Part shown: positions 15,711 to 24,452 of the stretch, piece by piece
How the letters are laid out: each line of letters starts with the position of its first letter
How positions within the stretch are numbered: the stretch's first letter is position 1
Origin: an uncultured Anaerolineae bacterium
GTDB taxonomy: Bacteria > Chloroflexota > Anaerolineae > Anaerolineales > Villigracilaceae
Length of the DNA stretch: 32,492 bases
NCBI GenBank assembly: GCA_903854805.1
Contig: CAINXK010000294.1
Coordinates: 1-32,492 of the forward strand
Reading direction: 5' to 3'
Position numbers and translations under genes: made by a program
Notes under the pieces: generated by a model
What the model was told of the DNA's origin: nothing
The model's database searches: none
What the model saw: only the letters and a program-made list of their open reading frames with translations

Positions 15711-16187
15711 CTATTGATGGTCGACAAAGGTTGCAATTTCGATGTTTTCAAGTGAACTGAGTAGATCGCCTGAATTCAGGATAATTGCAGTTCCGCGTTG
15801 GCCAGAGCCAATGGAGATTTGAGAATGGGCGAATACATTTTTGTCCGCAAGAATTCGGACGGGGTGAGGAAGTCCGTATGGCGAAACTGCGCCAACTCGG
15901 TATCCAGTAATTAAGAGTACTTCTTCCTCGGTAGCGAGAGTAAGTCTGGATTGACCTAAATATGCTCTTAGTTTTTGCCAGGAGATTTGAAGTGGGCCTG
16001 TTACCAGGACCATCACAAAATTGTTCTCGCTAGTACGAAAAAGAATGCTTCGTACTACCTGGTCAGGCACCTGGCCTCTCTCTGCAGCTGCCTGATCGAG
16101 AGATTTAATCGTTCCTGAGTGGTTGAATATTTGGTGAGGAACATTTAGTTTTGTAAGCTCAATTGCTACTGGAGGTGTTTCATTCAT
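15711..16187 (-). CDS. YbaK/EbsC-type aminoacyl-tRNA deacylase domain protein
   Basis: A 158-residue single-domain protein of the YbaK/ProX family, which hydrolyses mischarged aminoacyl-tRNAs in trans. The family signatures are VVRSILFR (44-51), GAVSPYGLP (99-107) and GSGQRGTAI (127-135). The catalytic Lys of YbaK (K46 in E. coli) appears here as Arg46, a notable change. The start at ATG 16187 (MNETPP) is chosen over the in-frame TTG at 16229; the ribosome site is weak. It is the first gene of the minus block with the RelA/SpoT homologue 44 bases downstream. Confidence 0.88.
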   Translation of the reverse strand: MNETPPVAIELTKLNVPHQIFNHSGTIKSLDQAAAERGQVPDQVVRSILFRTSENNFVMVLVTGPLQISWQKLRAYLGQSRLTLATEEEVLLITGYRVGAVSPYGLPHPVRILADKNVFAHSQISIGSGQRGTAIILNSGDLLSSLENIEIATFVDHQ

Positions 16188-16365
16188 GAATTCAATTTTA
16201 CCCGTTCTGTCGATTTGAAGCGGAACCAAAGAGAGTTCTTTTTAATAAAGTTCTTCGGAATTTACCGAAAGAGTGTATTAAAATGAGATGTTTGTGTCGC
16301 GAATTCCTAAAGAGATATCGTGGGGTCATATCATTTGGATAAGCAAACCGCGATTCGTAATTTCT

Positions 16366-16394
16366 TTGACATTTTGGATTTCTTATCGTATAGT
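16366..16394 (+). promoter_or_regulatory. Strong sigma70-like promoter of the small membrane protein
   Basis: TTGACA (16366-16371), a 17-base spacer and TATAGT (16389-16394). It lies about 30 bases before the ATG of the small gene, with GGAGG in between, a compact arrangement that predicts strong expression. Confidence 0.75.
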
Positions 16395-16423
16395 TCAATA
16401 TTCACAAATCATGGAGGCTAAAA

Positions 16424-16624
16424 ATGTATGCAATTCGATTACTTGAAGAGGGTGGGGATCTGGGGGGAGTTGGTGGCTATGTTTGGGTTGCTCTGGCATT
16501 GTTTTTTGTGATGGTTTTTATCGGTTGGCTGGCTTCGAGTAATGGCTGGCTAACGAAAGCAGAATCAATCGCTCATAGTGACAAAGTGAACAATTCACAT
16601 GGAGCGACAGGCAAGCACACTTAA
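16424..16624 (+). CDS. Small single-pass membrane protein of unknown function
   Basis: A 66-residue protein. An acidic, Gly-rich start (LLEEGGDLGGVGGY) is followed by one hydrophobic helix (~19-38) and a hydrophilic, His/Asn-containing tail to HGATGKHT. GGAGG sits 6 bases before the ATG, a near-perfect promoter lies upstream and a 14-bp-stem terminator downstream, so it is a complete monocistronic unit and likely strongly expressed. I do not recognise the family; it could be a small membrane regulator or a subunit of a larger membrane complex. The short tail carries two His, but no motif is clear. Confidence 0.75.
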   Translation: MYAIRLLEEGGDLGGVGGYVWVALALFFVMVFIGWLASSNGWLTKAESIAHSDKVNNSHGATGKHT

Positions 16625-16666
16625 CGAACGAGATGGGTTGACTTGGTATCGGTTTTTTCCTAATTC

Positions 16667-16703
16667 GATAAACATCTTCTTTCTTAATGAGAAGATGTTT
16701 ATC
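16667..16703. terminator. Terminator after the small membrane protein gene
   Basis: GATAAACATCTTCT (16667-16680) and AGAAGATGTTTATC (16690-16703) are perfect 14-base complements around a 9-base loop. The T-run is short, but the stem is long and the place right. Confidence 0.75.
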
Positions 16704-17120
16704 ATTATACAATTATACTGAGGGCATCTTATTTTTTTTGGCAACTTAATGATTATTAGTTAGCTGGGTGGCTTTGCTAAATAATCATTGCTGAATGGAT
16801 ATAAATAAATAGCGAAAATAATGGTCAGGATTGAGATAATTTTGGTCCTGCATGAGCAAATTACTTTGTTCGAAAAGTTTAGAAGTGGTATTATTTCACG
16901 TATCGATATCCTTTTTGATGGGTTTCTAAACACGAGCGAAATTCTGATAAAAAAGATACAAATATTAGATAAAATAGGTTCTCTGCTATTGAATAATTAG
17001 CGTGATTTACCTACCTAGGTTACTAGCAAGTGTTTCAATTTTTTATTACGTCCATCGTCAATGGGCACAATCCAACATTACCCTAACCCATTTTTGTATG
17101 GGTGGGGGAGCGAGAGAACA
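16704..17120. other. AT-rich intergenic region upstream of pdhA
   Basis: About 417 bases without a supported gene. It is AT-rich with several T- and A-runs. I see only one candidate promoter (16866-16894) and no repeat, RNA gene or coding frame that I can defend. Confidence 0.5.
16866..16894 (+). promoter_or_regulatory. Candidate pdhABC promoter
   Basis: TTGTTC (16866-16871), a 17-base spacer and TATTAT (16889-16894). A start near 16901 would give a leader of about 220 nt before pdhA. The match is moderate and rests on consensus alone. Confidence 0.4.
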
Positions 17121-18080
17121 ATGGAAAAAGATAAGTTACTGCAAATGTATTACGAAATGGTGCTAATACGGCGCCTTGAAGAACGTGGTGCAGAATTGTA
17201 CCAGGCAGGCAAGATCGGTGGTTTTATGCACCTGTATATTGGACAAGAAGCTGTCTCAACCGGATTAATTGCAGCGCGCGAGCCAAGAGACAGAGTAATT
17301 ACTGCATACCGTGATCATGGAGTGGCACTTAACTGCGGTATTTCAGCGAATGCGGTAATGGCCGAGCTGCTTGGCAAGATCACCGGTACATCTAAGGGGA
17401 AAGGTGGCTCGATGCACATGGCGGATACGTCCAAAAACTTTTGGGGCGGGCACGCGATTGTTGGTGGTCACCTTCCTGTTGCTTCAGGACTTGCGCTTGG
17501 TGATCAATATGCTGGAAATGATAACGTGACAATTTGTATGTTTGGGGATGGCGCAACGAACATCGGATACTTTCACGAAGCACTCAACCTATCTAAAACA
17601 TGGAATTTGCGAGTTCTATGGGTTTGTGAGAACAACCAATACGGTATGGGCACTGCCGTAGATAGGGCATCTGCCGTATCCCAGATTCGTCAGAAGGCCG
17701 AAGGTTATGGTATGGCGAATGATCGTGTTGACGGAATGGATGTGATGAAAGTTTATGAGGCCTCTCAAAAAGCGATTGAGCATGTGCGGACCAAGCAAGA
17801 GCCGTTTTTGTTAGAAATAATGACATATCGCTTCCGAGGGCATTCGATGGGCGATCCTGAAAGATACCGCAAGCAGGATGAAGTCAAAAAATGGGAAGAG
17901 AGTGATCCTATTGGAATTTTACATAAATCCCTTATCCAGCAAAATATTTCTCAATCTACGCTGGATGCGATTGACACAAGAGTGGAATCTGAAATTGCAA
18001 AGTCAGTTGAGTTTGCAGAAGCCAGCCCTGAACCTGGGTTGGATGAATTGTTCAAAGATATTTATGCAGATGTGGATTAG
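17121..18080 (+). CDS. pdhA: Pyruvate dehydrogenase E1 component, alpha subunit
   Basis: The 319-residue alpha subunit of the heterotetrameric E1, which binds thiamine diphosphate and decarboxylates pyruvate (or a branched-chain or acetoin-type 2-oxo substrate). It shows GQEAVSTG (~41-48), KGKGGSMHM (~93-100), the TPP/Mg motif GDGATN (142-147) ending in ENNQYG (170-175), and the phosphorylation-loop-like YRFRGHSMGDPERYR. I chose ATG 17121, which has GGGGGAG upstream; ATG 17061 adds 20 unlike residues. It is the first of three genes in the pdhABC operon and ends 8 bases before pdhB. The alpha/beta split E1 is typical of Gram-positives and Chloroflexota. Confidence 0.94.
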   Translation: MEKDKLLQMYYEMVLIRRLEERGAELYQAGKIGGFMHLYIGQEAVSTGLIAAREPRDRVITAYRDHGVALNCGISANAVMAELLGKITGTSKGKGGSMHMADTSKNFWGGHAIVGGHLPVASGLALGDQYAGNDNVTICMFGDGATNIGYFHEALNLSKTWNLRVLWVCENNQYGMGTAVDRASAVSQIRQKAEGYGMANDRVDGMDVMKVYEASQKAIEHVRTKQEPFLLEIMTYRFRGHSMGDPERYRKQDEVKKWEESDPIGILHKSLIQQNISQSTLDAIDTRVESEIAKSVEFAEASPEPGLDELFKDIYADVD

Positions 18081-18088
18081 GGATTGAA

Positions 18089-19063
18089 ATGGCTAAGATA
18101 ACTATGCGAGAAGCAATCTCCCAGGCTTTAATGGAAGAAATGGATCGTGATCCGTCAGTTTTTATCATGGGTGAAGAAGTTGGTGTTTGGGGTGGTTCTT
18201 ATGCCGTTACGAAAGGTTTTTATGACAAGTACGGACCAGAGCGGGTGAAGGATACTCCAATTGCAGAGAACGCCATCTTGGGTGGCGCGATTGGCGCTGC
18301 TATGGTTGGGCAACGACCGATCGCTGAGTTGATGACCATCAACTTTGCTTTCTCAGCGATGGACTTCATCGTAAATCAGGCGGCCAAATTGCATTACATG
18401 TTTGGCGGTCAATTTGAATTGCCATTGGTTATTCGAGCGGTAGGTGGCGGTGGCCGCCAGTTGGGTGCTACACACTCCCAGACCCCAGATGCTATTTTTG
18501 CGCATTTCCCGGGTCTTAAGGTGATTGCTCCAGGTACCCCGGCTGACGCGAAAGGGCTTTTGAAGTCTGCAATTCGGTCACAAGATCCGATATTGTTTAT
18601 TGAACACGCTACGATGTACCAGACGCGGGGCGAAGTTCCTGATGGCGAATATCTTATCCCAATCGGTAAGTCGAAGGTCCAGCGAGAAGGAAAAGATGTG
18701 ACAGTGGTTACCTATTCAAAGGGTCTTGAGCTTTCTATGAAAGCCGCAGATGAACTTGCAAAAGAAGGTATTCAGATTGAAATTGTAGACTTGCGGTGTC
18801 TGCGTCCCTTGGATATGGGTCCTGTATTGGAATCGTTTAGAAAGACCAACCGTGCTGTAATCGTGGAAGAAGGTTGGAAATCGTATGGTGTTGGTAGCGA
18901 AATCGTGGCCAGAATCTACGAGGAAGCGTTTGATTACATCGATGCTCCAATTAAACGTGTGGCTCAGAAGGAAGTCCCTCTGCCTTACAATCGGACGCTT
19001 GAGCAGGCTGCACTTCCACAGGTTGACGATGTGATTGCCGCAGTTAAGGAGGTACTGAAATAA
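18089..19063 (+). CDS. pdhB: Pyruvate dehydrogenase E1 component, beta subunit
   Basis: The 324-residue beta subunit of E1. It shows MREAISQAL near the start, GEEVGVWGGSY, the conserved PIAENAILGGAIGAAM (TPP cofactor and Glu contact), ELMTINFAFSAMDFIVNQAAK, and the C-terminal transketolase domain with EEGWKSYGVGSEI. It joins pdhA to form the alpha2beta2 E1. Its stop codon overlaps the pdhC start by one base (TAATG at 19061-19065), indicating coupled translation. Confidence 0.94.
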   Translation: MAKITMREAISQALMEEMDRDPSVFIMGEEVGVWGGSYAVTKGFYDKYGPERVKDTPIAENAILGGAIGAAMVGQRPIAELMTINFAFSAMDFIVNQAAKLHYMFGGQFELPLVIRAVGGGGRQLGATHSQTPDAIFAHFPGLKVIAPGTPADAKGLLKSAIRSQDPILFIEHATMYQTRGEVPDGEYLIPIGKSKVQREGKDVTVVTYSKGLELSMKAADELAKEGIQIEIVDLRCLRPLDMGPVLESFRKTNRAVIVEEGWKSYGVGSEIVARIYEEAFDYIDAPIKRVAQKEVPLPYNRTLEQAALPQVDDVIAAVKEVLK

Positions 19064-20340
19064 TGTCTGAGATTATTTCTATGCCCAAGCTCGGTTTTGA
19101 TATGCGCGAAGGTATTTTGGTGCGCTGGGTAAAAAACGAGGGTGACAGTATTGATAAAGGTGATGTTCTCGCTGAAATCGAAACTGACAAGGCGACAGTC
19201 GAAGTCGAGTCTTCGGCGGGTGGTGTAGTTCGGAAATTGTTTGCAAGTCAGGGCGATTCAATACCGGTTGGTGCGGCAATAGCTATTATTGGCACGCTTG
19301 ACGAGAAAATTGATGATGGCTTTGGTTCTTCGGCAACCACGCTGCCGAGTGTTGACTTGCACCCGGCAGAAGTTGCCACTACTCTCCAGTCCAGTTCTGG
19401 AGTTGATAAAAAGATCGAAACTGTTGTTGCCGGCCCAGTAAAAGCATCACCTTTGGCAAGAAAGGTAGCAAAAAATTCTCGCGTCGATCTTGCGCAGATA
19501 ACAGGAACGGGACCTGGTGGACGGATAGTTCGCAGGGATATTGAAGCTTCGCTCCAAATTGCAAAGTCAGAGAATTTGCCAAGCTCAGTGCTCTTATCAG
19601 CTGACAAACCATCAATTGGAATTTCTCCTTCGGCCTCGACTACTAGAAGTGCTTATTCGGATGAGACTATTCAAACTAGTAAACTTCGACAGGCGATTGG
19701 TCGTCGTTTGGTCGAATCAAAACAAACATCGCCGCATTTTTATGTTTCGCATGAATATAAAATGGACAAGTTGATTGAACTTCGTAAGCAGATCAACGGT
19801 TTACTCCCGGAAGGTCAAAAGATTTCCGTCAATGATTTTATTATCAAGGCCGTTGCATTAGCACTAAGGCAATTCCCTAACCTGAATTCAACTTTGCATG
19901 GAACCGAGATCGTGCAGTATGGAGCGGTAAACGTTGGTGTAGCAGTGACGGTTCCTGGTGGTTTGCTTACCGTTGTTATAAAGAATACTGATCAAAAACA
20001 CCTCGGGCAAATCTCGATGGAAATCAAAAATATGGCTGCTCGGGCAAGAGATGGGAAGATAAAGCCGGAAGATGTTGATGGGTCTACTTTTTCCACCAGT
20101 AATTTGGGAATGTACGACGTCGAAAACTTCACCGCAATTATCAACCCTCCTGAAGCAGCAATTTTGGCAATCGGTTCTTCTCGTGAGATGCCAGTAGTCG
20201 AAAATGGGCAGATAAAAATTGGCAACAGGATGAAATGCACAATCTCAGTTGATCATCGAATTAGTGATGGGGCGGAAGCGGCGCAGTTTATGCAAGCCGT
20301 TGCCCATTATCTTGAAGAGCCACTTCGATTGATGCTGTAG
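19063..20340 (+). CDS. pdhC: Dihydrolipoamide acyltransferase E2
   Basis: A 425-residue E2 core subunit. One lipoyl domain (1-~78) has the lipoylated Lys43 in IETDKATVEVES. A ~45-residue linker follows, then the peripheral-subunit-binding domain at ~125-162 (SPLARKVAKNSRVDL ... GTGPGGRI), a Ser-rich linker, and the catalytic domain (~195-425) with DHRISDG (His398, Asp402) at its end. It transfers the acyl group from lipoamide to CoA. It presumably needs an E3 (dihydrolipoamide dehydrogenase), which is not present in this operon. A terminator follows directly. Confidence 0.94.
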   Translation: MSEIISMPKLGFDMREGILVRWVKNEGDSIDKGDVLAEIETDKATVEVESSAGGVVRKLFASQGDSIPVGAAIAIIGTLDEKIDDGFGSSATTLPSVDLHPAEVATTLQSSSGVDKKIETVVAGPVKASPLARKVAKNSRVDLAQITGTGPGGRIVRRDIEASLQIAKSENLPSSVLLSADKPSIGISPSASTTRSAYSDETIQTSKLRQAIGRRLVESKQTSPHFYVSHEYKMDKLIELRKQINGLLPEGQKISVNDFIIKAVALALRQFPNLNSTLHGTEIVQYGAVNVGVAVTVPGGLLTVVIKNTDQKHLGQISMEIKNMAARARDGKIKPEDVDGSTFSTSNLGMYDVENFTAIINPPEAAILAIGSSREMPVVENGQIKIGNRMKCTISVDHRISDGAEAAQFMQAVAHYLEEPLRLML

Positions 20341-20358
20341 CACCAATGGCGAAATGAT

Positions 20359-20396
20359 AAAAACCCGGATGATGGTTATTTATCATCCGGGTTTTT
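20359..20396 (+). terminator. Terminator of the pdhABC operon
   Basis: AAAAACCCGGATGAT (20359-20373) and ATCATCCGGGTTTTT (20382-20396) are perfect 15-base complements with an 8-base loop. The right arm ends in a T-run, giving a strong intrinsic terminator. Confidence 0.9.
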
Positions 20397-20443
20397 ATTT
20401 AAGTGTCATGTCGGTAAATAAGGTTTTTTATAGGAGAAATCTC

Positions 20444-20851
20444 ATGGATATAAGTATCACAACCCCTGCACTCTTATTTCCAGCAATTTCATTATTGTTG
20501 CTGGCGTTTACCAACCGTTTTTTGGCATTGGCAAATTTAGTTCGCCAGTTGCATGCCAACTATAAATCTGACCCTGATGCAGTTTTGTTAGGGCAAATTT
20601 CCAATATTCGCTATCGGATAAACCTTATCCGGGATATGCAAGCCTTTGGGGCTTCAAGCCTATTATTATGCGTAATTTGCATGCTGGTTTTATTTGTCGG
20701 CTGGGTGGAGATTGGTAAGTGGGTATTTGTAGCCAGTCTGATTTTAATGGCAATTGCTTTGGCGATGTCCATTCGCGAAATCCAAATATCTGTCGGCGCG
20801 TTGGATTTACAACTGATAGACCTTGAGAAAATGGAATTAAACAAGAAATAG
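20444..20851 (+). CDS. DUF2721 family membrane protein
   Basis: A 135-residue membrane protein with three hydrophobic segments (~6-24, 68-88, 92-110) and the pattern LFPAISLLLLAFTNRFLALANLVRQL then RINLIRDMQAFGA. I match this to the uncharacterised DUF2721 family with fair confidence. GGAG sits 7 bases before ATG 20444; the longer frame from 20354 runs through the pdhC terminator and is discarded. It stands alone between two terminated units and is convergent with the hydrogenase block. Confidence 0.82.
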   Translation: MDISITTPALLFPAISLLLLAFTNRFLALANLVRQLHANYKSDPDAVLLGQISNIRYRINLIRDMQAFGASSLLLCVICMLVLFVGWVEIGKWVFVASLILMAIALAMSIREIQISVGALDLQLIDLEKMELNKK

Positions 20852-20941
20852 GGAAGTTTTCTGAAAGAATAATAGAGCAGGATGGTATTTACAGGACGAA
20901 AATTATAAGGCTGAGGTCCTGAATGCCCAATTTCCCAGATT

Positions 20942-21466
20942 CTAATTTACTACAGGATTCCAGTAACCTTCGATTGGTAATTTCCGTCCCGTAATGGCAC
21001 CCAATAACTTGAAAACTTCTTGAATTGCCATCGGTACAGCAGCTTCAATTTCGGGTGTCAAAGTTTCTCCAAATTCAAAAACATGACGGGCTTCAATGGC
21101 TACAATGAACACATTCCTGTCATCAGGAATATTGGGGATCAGTTTACGGCCCAAGGCTAGCGCATTTTTTATTGACAGGTCGTGAGCTGAAGCGCTATGC
21201 CCCCAAGTGAGATCAGCCAGGCTGTCCAGGGCAAATGAAGTGATGCCACCCTCAATGAGTTGGTTGGAGTTGAATGAATCAATCAAGATTACACGATCAA
21301 ACCCAATCATTTGTTCCATCAGGGAAATACCAGCCAGGCTGAAACATTCCACTGTAATGCTTTGATCGGATGAATTGAGTATTTGGGCAACTTTTCGAGC
21401 GATGACCCAGCCAACCCCATCATCGCCGAGGATTGGATTTCCGAGACCGGCAATCAGGATTTTCAT
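20942..21466 (-). CDS. Hydrogenase maturation protease
   Basis: A 174-residue endopeptidase of the HyaD/HycI/HoxW family that removes the C-terminal tail of a NiFe hydrogenase large subunit after nickel insertion. GLGNPILGDDGVGW (7-20) holds the conserved Asp, with further nickel ligands likely at Asp63 (IDSFN) and His95 (AHDLS). It follows mvhA by 42 bases on the same strand, so it is the last gene of the hdr-mvh operon. Its target is almost surely the 28-residue MvhA tail. No Shine-Dalgarno is clear. No other maturation genes (hypA-F) are in the window, so they must lie elsewhere. Confidence 0.92.
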   Translation of the reverse strand: MKILIAGLGNPILGDDGVGWVIARKVAQILNSSDQSITVECFSLAGISLMEQMIGFDRVILIDSFNSNQLIEGGITSFALDSLADLTWGHSASAHDLSIKNALALGRKLIPNIPDDRNVFIVAIEARHVFEFGETLTPEIEAAVPMAIQEVFKLLGAITGRKLPIEGYWNPVVN

Positions 21467-21508
21467 AGTGTTGGAATTATCGCCTTTGGCTCCGTAAGTC
21501 CGGGGTGT

Positions 21509-22984
21509 TTAGTCTGTAAATTGCTTGATAATTTCAGTGATTTTTCCATTGTGGTCATAAATTTTTATTTCAAGGGGCATTTGTCCGGGTAAAGAGTGAG
21601 TAGCGCACCCGAAGCAAGGATCGTAAACGCGGAAAGCCATCTCAACCATGTTCAATAGACCTTCCGTAGCTTTGCCGTCCTTGATTAAACTTCGCGCAGC
21701 TTTATTTGTCGACATTTGGATTGGGGCGTAATTATTTGTTGTGCCAACGATTAGATTAATCTTTGTTAATAGACCGCGTTCATCGGTTGTGTAATGATGG
21801 GTCAATGTGCCTCTCGGCGCCTCAACTATACCAACGCCTTCAGTTGGTATTTCAGTTGGAATCTTATGAACATTCTGCGATGTGATATCTGGATCGGTGG
21901 CAAGTTCTACCCAGCGTTCAGCAGCGTAAAGCAGTTCAATCAGGCGTGCCCAGTGGGTGGCAAGGCGTTGATGGACAGGTTTTCCTCCCAGAGTGGTATA
22001 AAATTCTTCGTAAGCAGCCTGTGCTCGGGATGTGCTCATCCCATTTGATGCATTGAGGCGCGATAAAGGTGTGGCCATATATACACCTGAATCTTTTCCC
22101 TCGACAAATCCCTTCCAGCCTACTTGCTTAAGGTAGGGGAATTTTAGATAGGACCAGGGTTCAACGTGTTCGGCAATATGATTGTAATAGTCTTTTGGCT
22201 CATATTTGACGAATTCTTTACCATCTGGGTCGACAACACGAACCTTTCCATCGTAGAAATTAACTCGATTATTTTCATCGACCAGCCCCATATAATAGGT
22301 GCGATGCGTATAGATATCGCCTAGAATTAAATCCAGATATTTTTGGTTTGCGAGAATAATGTCTTTGAAGGTTTGAAGACTGAACAACGCGAAGTCAATT
22401 GCCCACCTTCCCATTTCTTCAATCTGTTTGCGCTCTTCTTCGGATAGAATTTTGGTTATTCCGCCAGGAATGGATGTAGCGGGGTGGATCTTGCGCCCAC
22501 CAATTATTTCAATTACTGCATGGCCATATTTACGCATCTGAATAACTTTGCTGCCAATTTCCAGCCCGACTTTGTGGATTACTCCCAGGATGTTTCTTTC
22601 CGCAACGGGAGCTTCCGGTCCGATGATAAAATCTGGACCGCCAAGGGCATAAAAGTGCGTGGTATGGTCAGTGGCATAGAATGCCATATAGAGCAGTTCT
22701 CTGAGTAATTTTGCTGTACGTGGTGGGTCAACATGATAGACGGCATCTGCTGCCTTGGCAGCTGCCATATGGTGGGCTTCTGGGCAAACTCCGCATATGC
22801 GATTTGTCAATAACGGCATTTCTTCCACGGGGCGGCCAACGCAAAATCTTTCAAAACCCCGCAATTCAGGAATCTGAAAGTAGGAATTGGAAACATTACC
22901 ATTTGCATCCAAAAAAATATCTATCTTGCCATGGCCCTCAAGACGTGTAATCGGATCGATGGTAATTCGGTTTGTGGTTGCCAT
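21509..22984 (-). CDS. mvhA: NiFe hydrogenase large subunit, group 3c MvhA type
   Basis: A 491-residue catalytic subunit. It binds the NiFe(CN)2CO centre through [10 protein letters not shown] (Cys64, Cys67) and DPCFGCATH (Cys457, Cys460). His463 precedes a 28-residue C-terminal extension that a protease would remove. Within the group 3 family, the neighbours hdrABC and mvhD point to subgroup 3c, the F420-nonreducing hydrogenase coupled to heterodisulfide reductase. Its H2-uptake electrons should pass to the Fe-S clusters of MvhG. AGGAGG lies 4 bases before the ATG, and the gene follows mvhG by 8 bases. The C-terminal extension is a normal feature of immature NiFe hydrogenases. Confidence 0.95.
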   Translation of the reverse strand: MATTNRITIDPITRLEGHGKIDIFLDANGNVSNSYFQIPELRGFERFCVGRPVEEMPLLTNRICGVCPEAHHMAAAKAADAVYHVDPPRTAKLLRELLYMAFYATDHTTHFYALGGPDFIIGPEAPVAERNILGVIHKVGLEIGSKVIQMRKYGHAVIEIIGGRKIHPATSIPGGITKILSEEERKQIEEMGRWAIDFALFSLQTFKDIILANQKYLDLILGDIYTHRTYYMGLVDENNRVNFYDGKVRVVDPDGKEFVKYEPKDYYNHIAEHVEPWSYLKFPYLKQVGWKGFVEGKDSGVYMATPLSRLNASNGMSTSRAQAAYEEFYTTLGGKPVHQRLATHWARLIELLYAAERWVELATDPDITSQNVHKIPTEIPTEGVGIVEAPRGTLTHHYTTDERGLLTKINLIVGTTNNYAPIQMSTNKAARSLIKDGKATEGLLNMVEMAFRVYDPCFGCATHSLPGQMPLEIKIYDHNGKITEIIKQFTD

Positions 22985-22992
22985 TTAGCCTC

Positions 22993-23988
22993 CTAATACC
23001 CGTTCTTTTTCCAGTTAGAAGTACCTGCGCGGAGTAATGAATTAGCCAGGTTGAAACGATAAAACTGTCCAGTTGGGTCGGGAATACTATCAAGAATGGC
23101 TTCAATTTCTTGCGGTTCTTTTGCTTCGAATACTGAGGCAAAGGCGCTCACCAGACGCGCCCCATAATCGGAGACGCCTTCAGCAGGCCCATAGCACCCA
23201 ATGCATTGTGCCCCCACTCGTGGGCAACGTGCATCACAACCAGAACGAGTTGCCGGACCATTGCACGGCACGCCTTGTTCTAGTACGCAAAGGAAGGGAT
23301 CGAGCGGGGCAACTTCTTGGATTCGGCGGAATGTTTTTATTAACTTGATGTTTCGCGTTCGAGGGCATTCATCGCAGACGGTGGATTGACCAGCGCCAAT
23401 AACTGATCCTTTCGGAGGTAAATTAGCTTTGCCATGCAAGACTTCGATGATCAGGTCAATTACTGTGGCAATTTGATGGGATTCCGGAGGGCATCCGGGC
23501 ATAAAGTAATCGACTTCCACAACCTGAGCAAGTGTTTTTACCCTCGAATTTAATGTTGGAATTGTTAGTGTTCCTTCGGGAACTTCGGTTGTAGATTGCG
23601 GAATTATATTGATCGGGTTATCAGTTGTGATGGTATGAAAGGCAATATCGAGAATTTCATTGGCGGAAAATAAGTTTGCTAATCCGGGAATACAACCCTC
23701 GATTGCACACGAGCCGAAAGCAACCATGATTTTTGATTTACGGCGGAGCAGGTGAGCAATTTTTTCATTTTCATTATTGCGCATGCTTCCGTTAAAAAAA
23801 GTCAAAAAAATTGAACCGTCTTCCATGGCTTCGACGTCTTTATATTTTGCGTCCATTGCGACAGGCCAGAATGCAATCTCGAAATTGGCATCAATATCCA
23901 GAATCTTTTCGTGAATATTAAGAACGGCAATTTCGCATCCGCCGCATGACGCTGCCCAATACATTGCGAACTTTGGCTTGCCACTCAT
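22993..23988 (-). CDS. mvhG: NiFe hydrogenase small subunit, MvhG type
   Basis: A 331-residue electron-transfer subunit carrying Fe-S clusters. Cys motifs are CGGC (Cys15, Cys18), the FGSCAIEGC run, MPGCPP, CDECPR and a C-terminal set with CDARCP and CIGCYGP. The first three form the proximal cluster and the others medial/distal clusters. There is no twin-arginine signal, in line with a cytoplasmic enzyme. Its AAAGGAGGTGA is a near-perfect ribosome site, and the ATG overlaps the mvhD stop (23985-23988), so translation is coupled. It bridges MvhA and MvhD. Confidence 0.94.
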   Translation of the reverse strand: MSGKPKFAMYWAASCGGCEIAVLNIHEKILDIDANFEIAFWPVAMDAKYKDVEAMEDGSIFLTFFNGSMRNNENEKIAHLLRRKSKIMVAFGSCAIEGCIPGLANLFSANEILDIAFHTITTDNPINIIPQSTTEVPEGTLTIPTLNSRVKTLAQVVEVDYFMPGCPPESHQIATVIDLIIEVLHGKANLPPKGSVIGAGQSTVCDECPRTRNIKLIKTFRRIQEVAPLDPFLCVLEQGVPCNGPATRSGCDARCPRVGAQCIGCYGPAEGVSDYGARLVSAFASVFEAKEPQEIEAILDSIPDPTGQFYRFNLANSLLRAGTSNWKKNGY

Positions 23989-24443
23989 GTCACCTCCTTT
24001 CCTGAATTGGATAAAACCATCTCATCTTTCCAATGTGGCCAGTTCAAAGGTCCCAGCGCACGAACCTCCTCAACAAATTGAGAAATCTCATGTGCCAATT
24101 TTAAACCTTCAGCTGCACTAGCCCAAATCAGTTTGATACGTTCACCTTCAACACCAAGACCTTTGAGTGTGCGCCGAAGTAGTAAAAACCGTCGCAAAGC
24201 TTTGTAATTTTGTTCAATGTAATGGCAATCTCCTGGATGGCAACCAGTGATCATGACACCATCAGCACCCCCGGCTAATGCTTTTAATACAAACGCAGGA
24301 TCCAGACGTCCTGAACACATGAGACGTATAAGCCGGATGTTTGGTGCATATTTTATACGTGCTGTTCCGGCAGTATCAGCTGCTCGGTATGAACACCAGT
24401 TGCACGTGAAGCCTACGATGACGGGTTCGAATTGTTCACTCAT
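23985..24443 (-). CDS. mvhD: Hydrogenase/heterodisulfide reductase linker, MvhD
   Basis: A 152-residue iron-sulfur protein of the MvhD (FrhD/HdrD-type delta) family that carries a [2Fe-2S] cluster and passes electrons from MvhG to HdrA. Five cysteines match the family: FTCNWC (Cys14, Cys17), MCSGR (Cys43) and GCHPGDC (Cys68, Cys73). GGAGG precedes its ATG. It sits between hdrA and mvhG, 9 bases after hdrA. This linker strongly implies that the hydrogenase and the Hdr are one physical complex rather than merely neighbours. Confidence 0.94.
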   Translation of the reverse strand: MSEQFEPVIVGFTCNWCSYRAADTAGTARIKYAPNIRLIRLMCSGRLDPAFVLKALAGGADGVMITGCHPGDCHYIEQNYKALRRFLLLRRTLKGLGVEGERIKLIWASAAEGLKLAHEISQFVEEVRALGPLNWPHWKDEMVLSNSGKEVT

Positions 24444-24452
24444 GCCGTCCTC

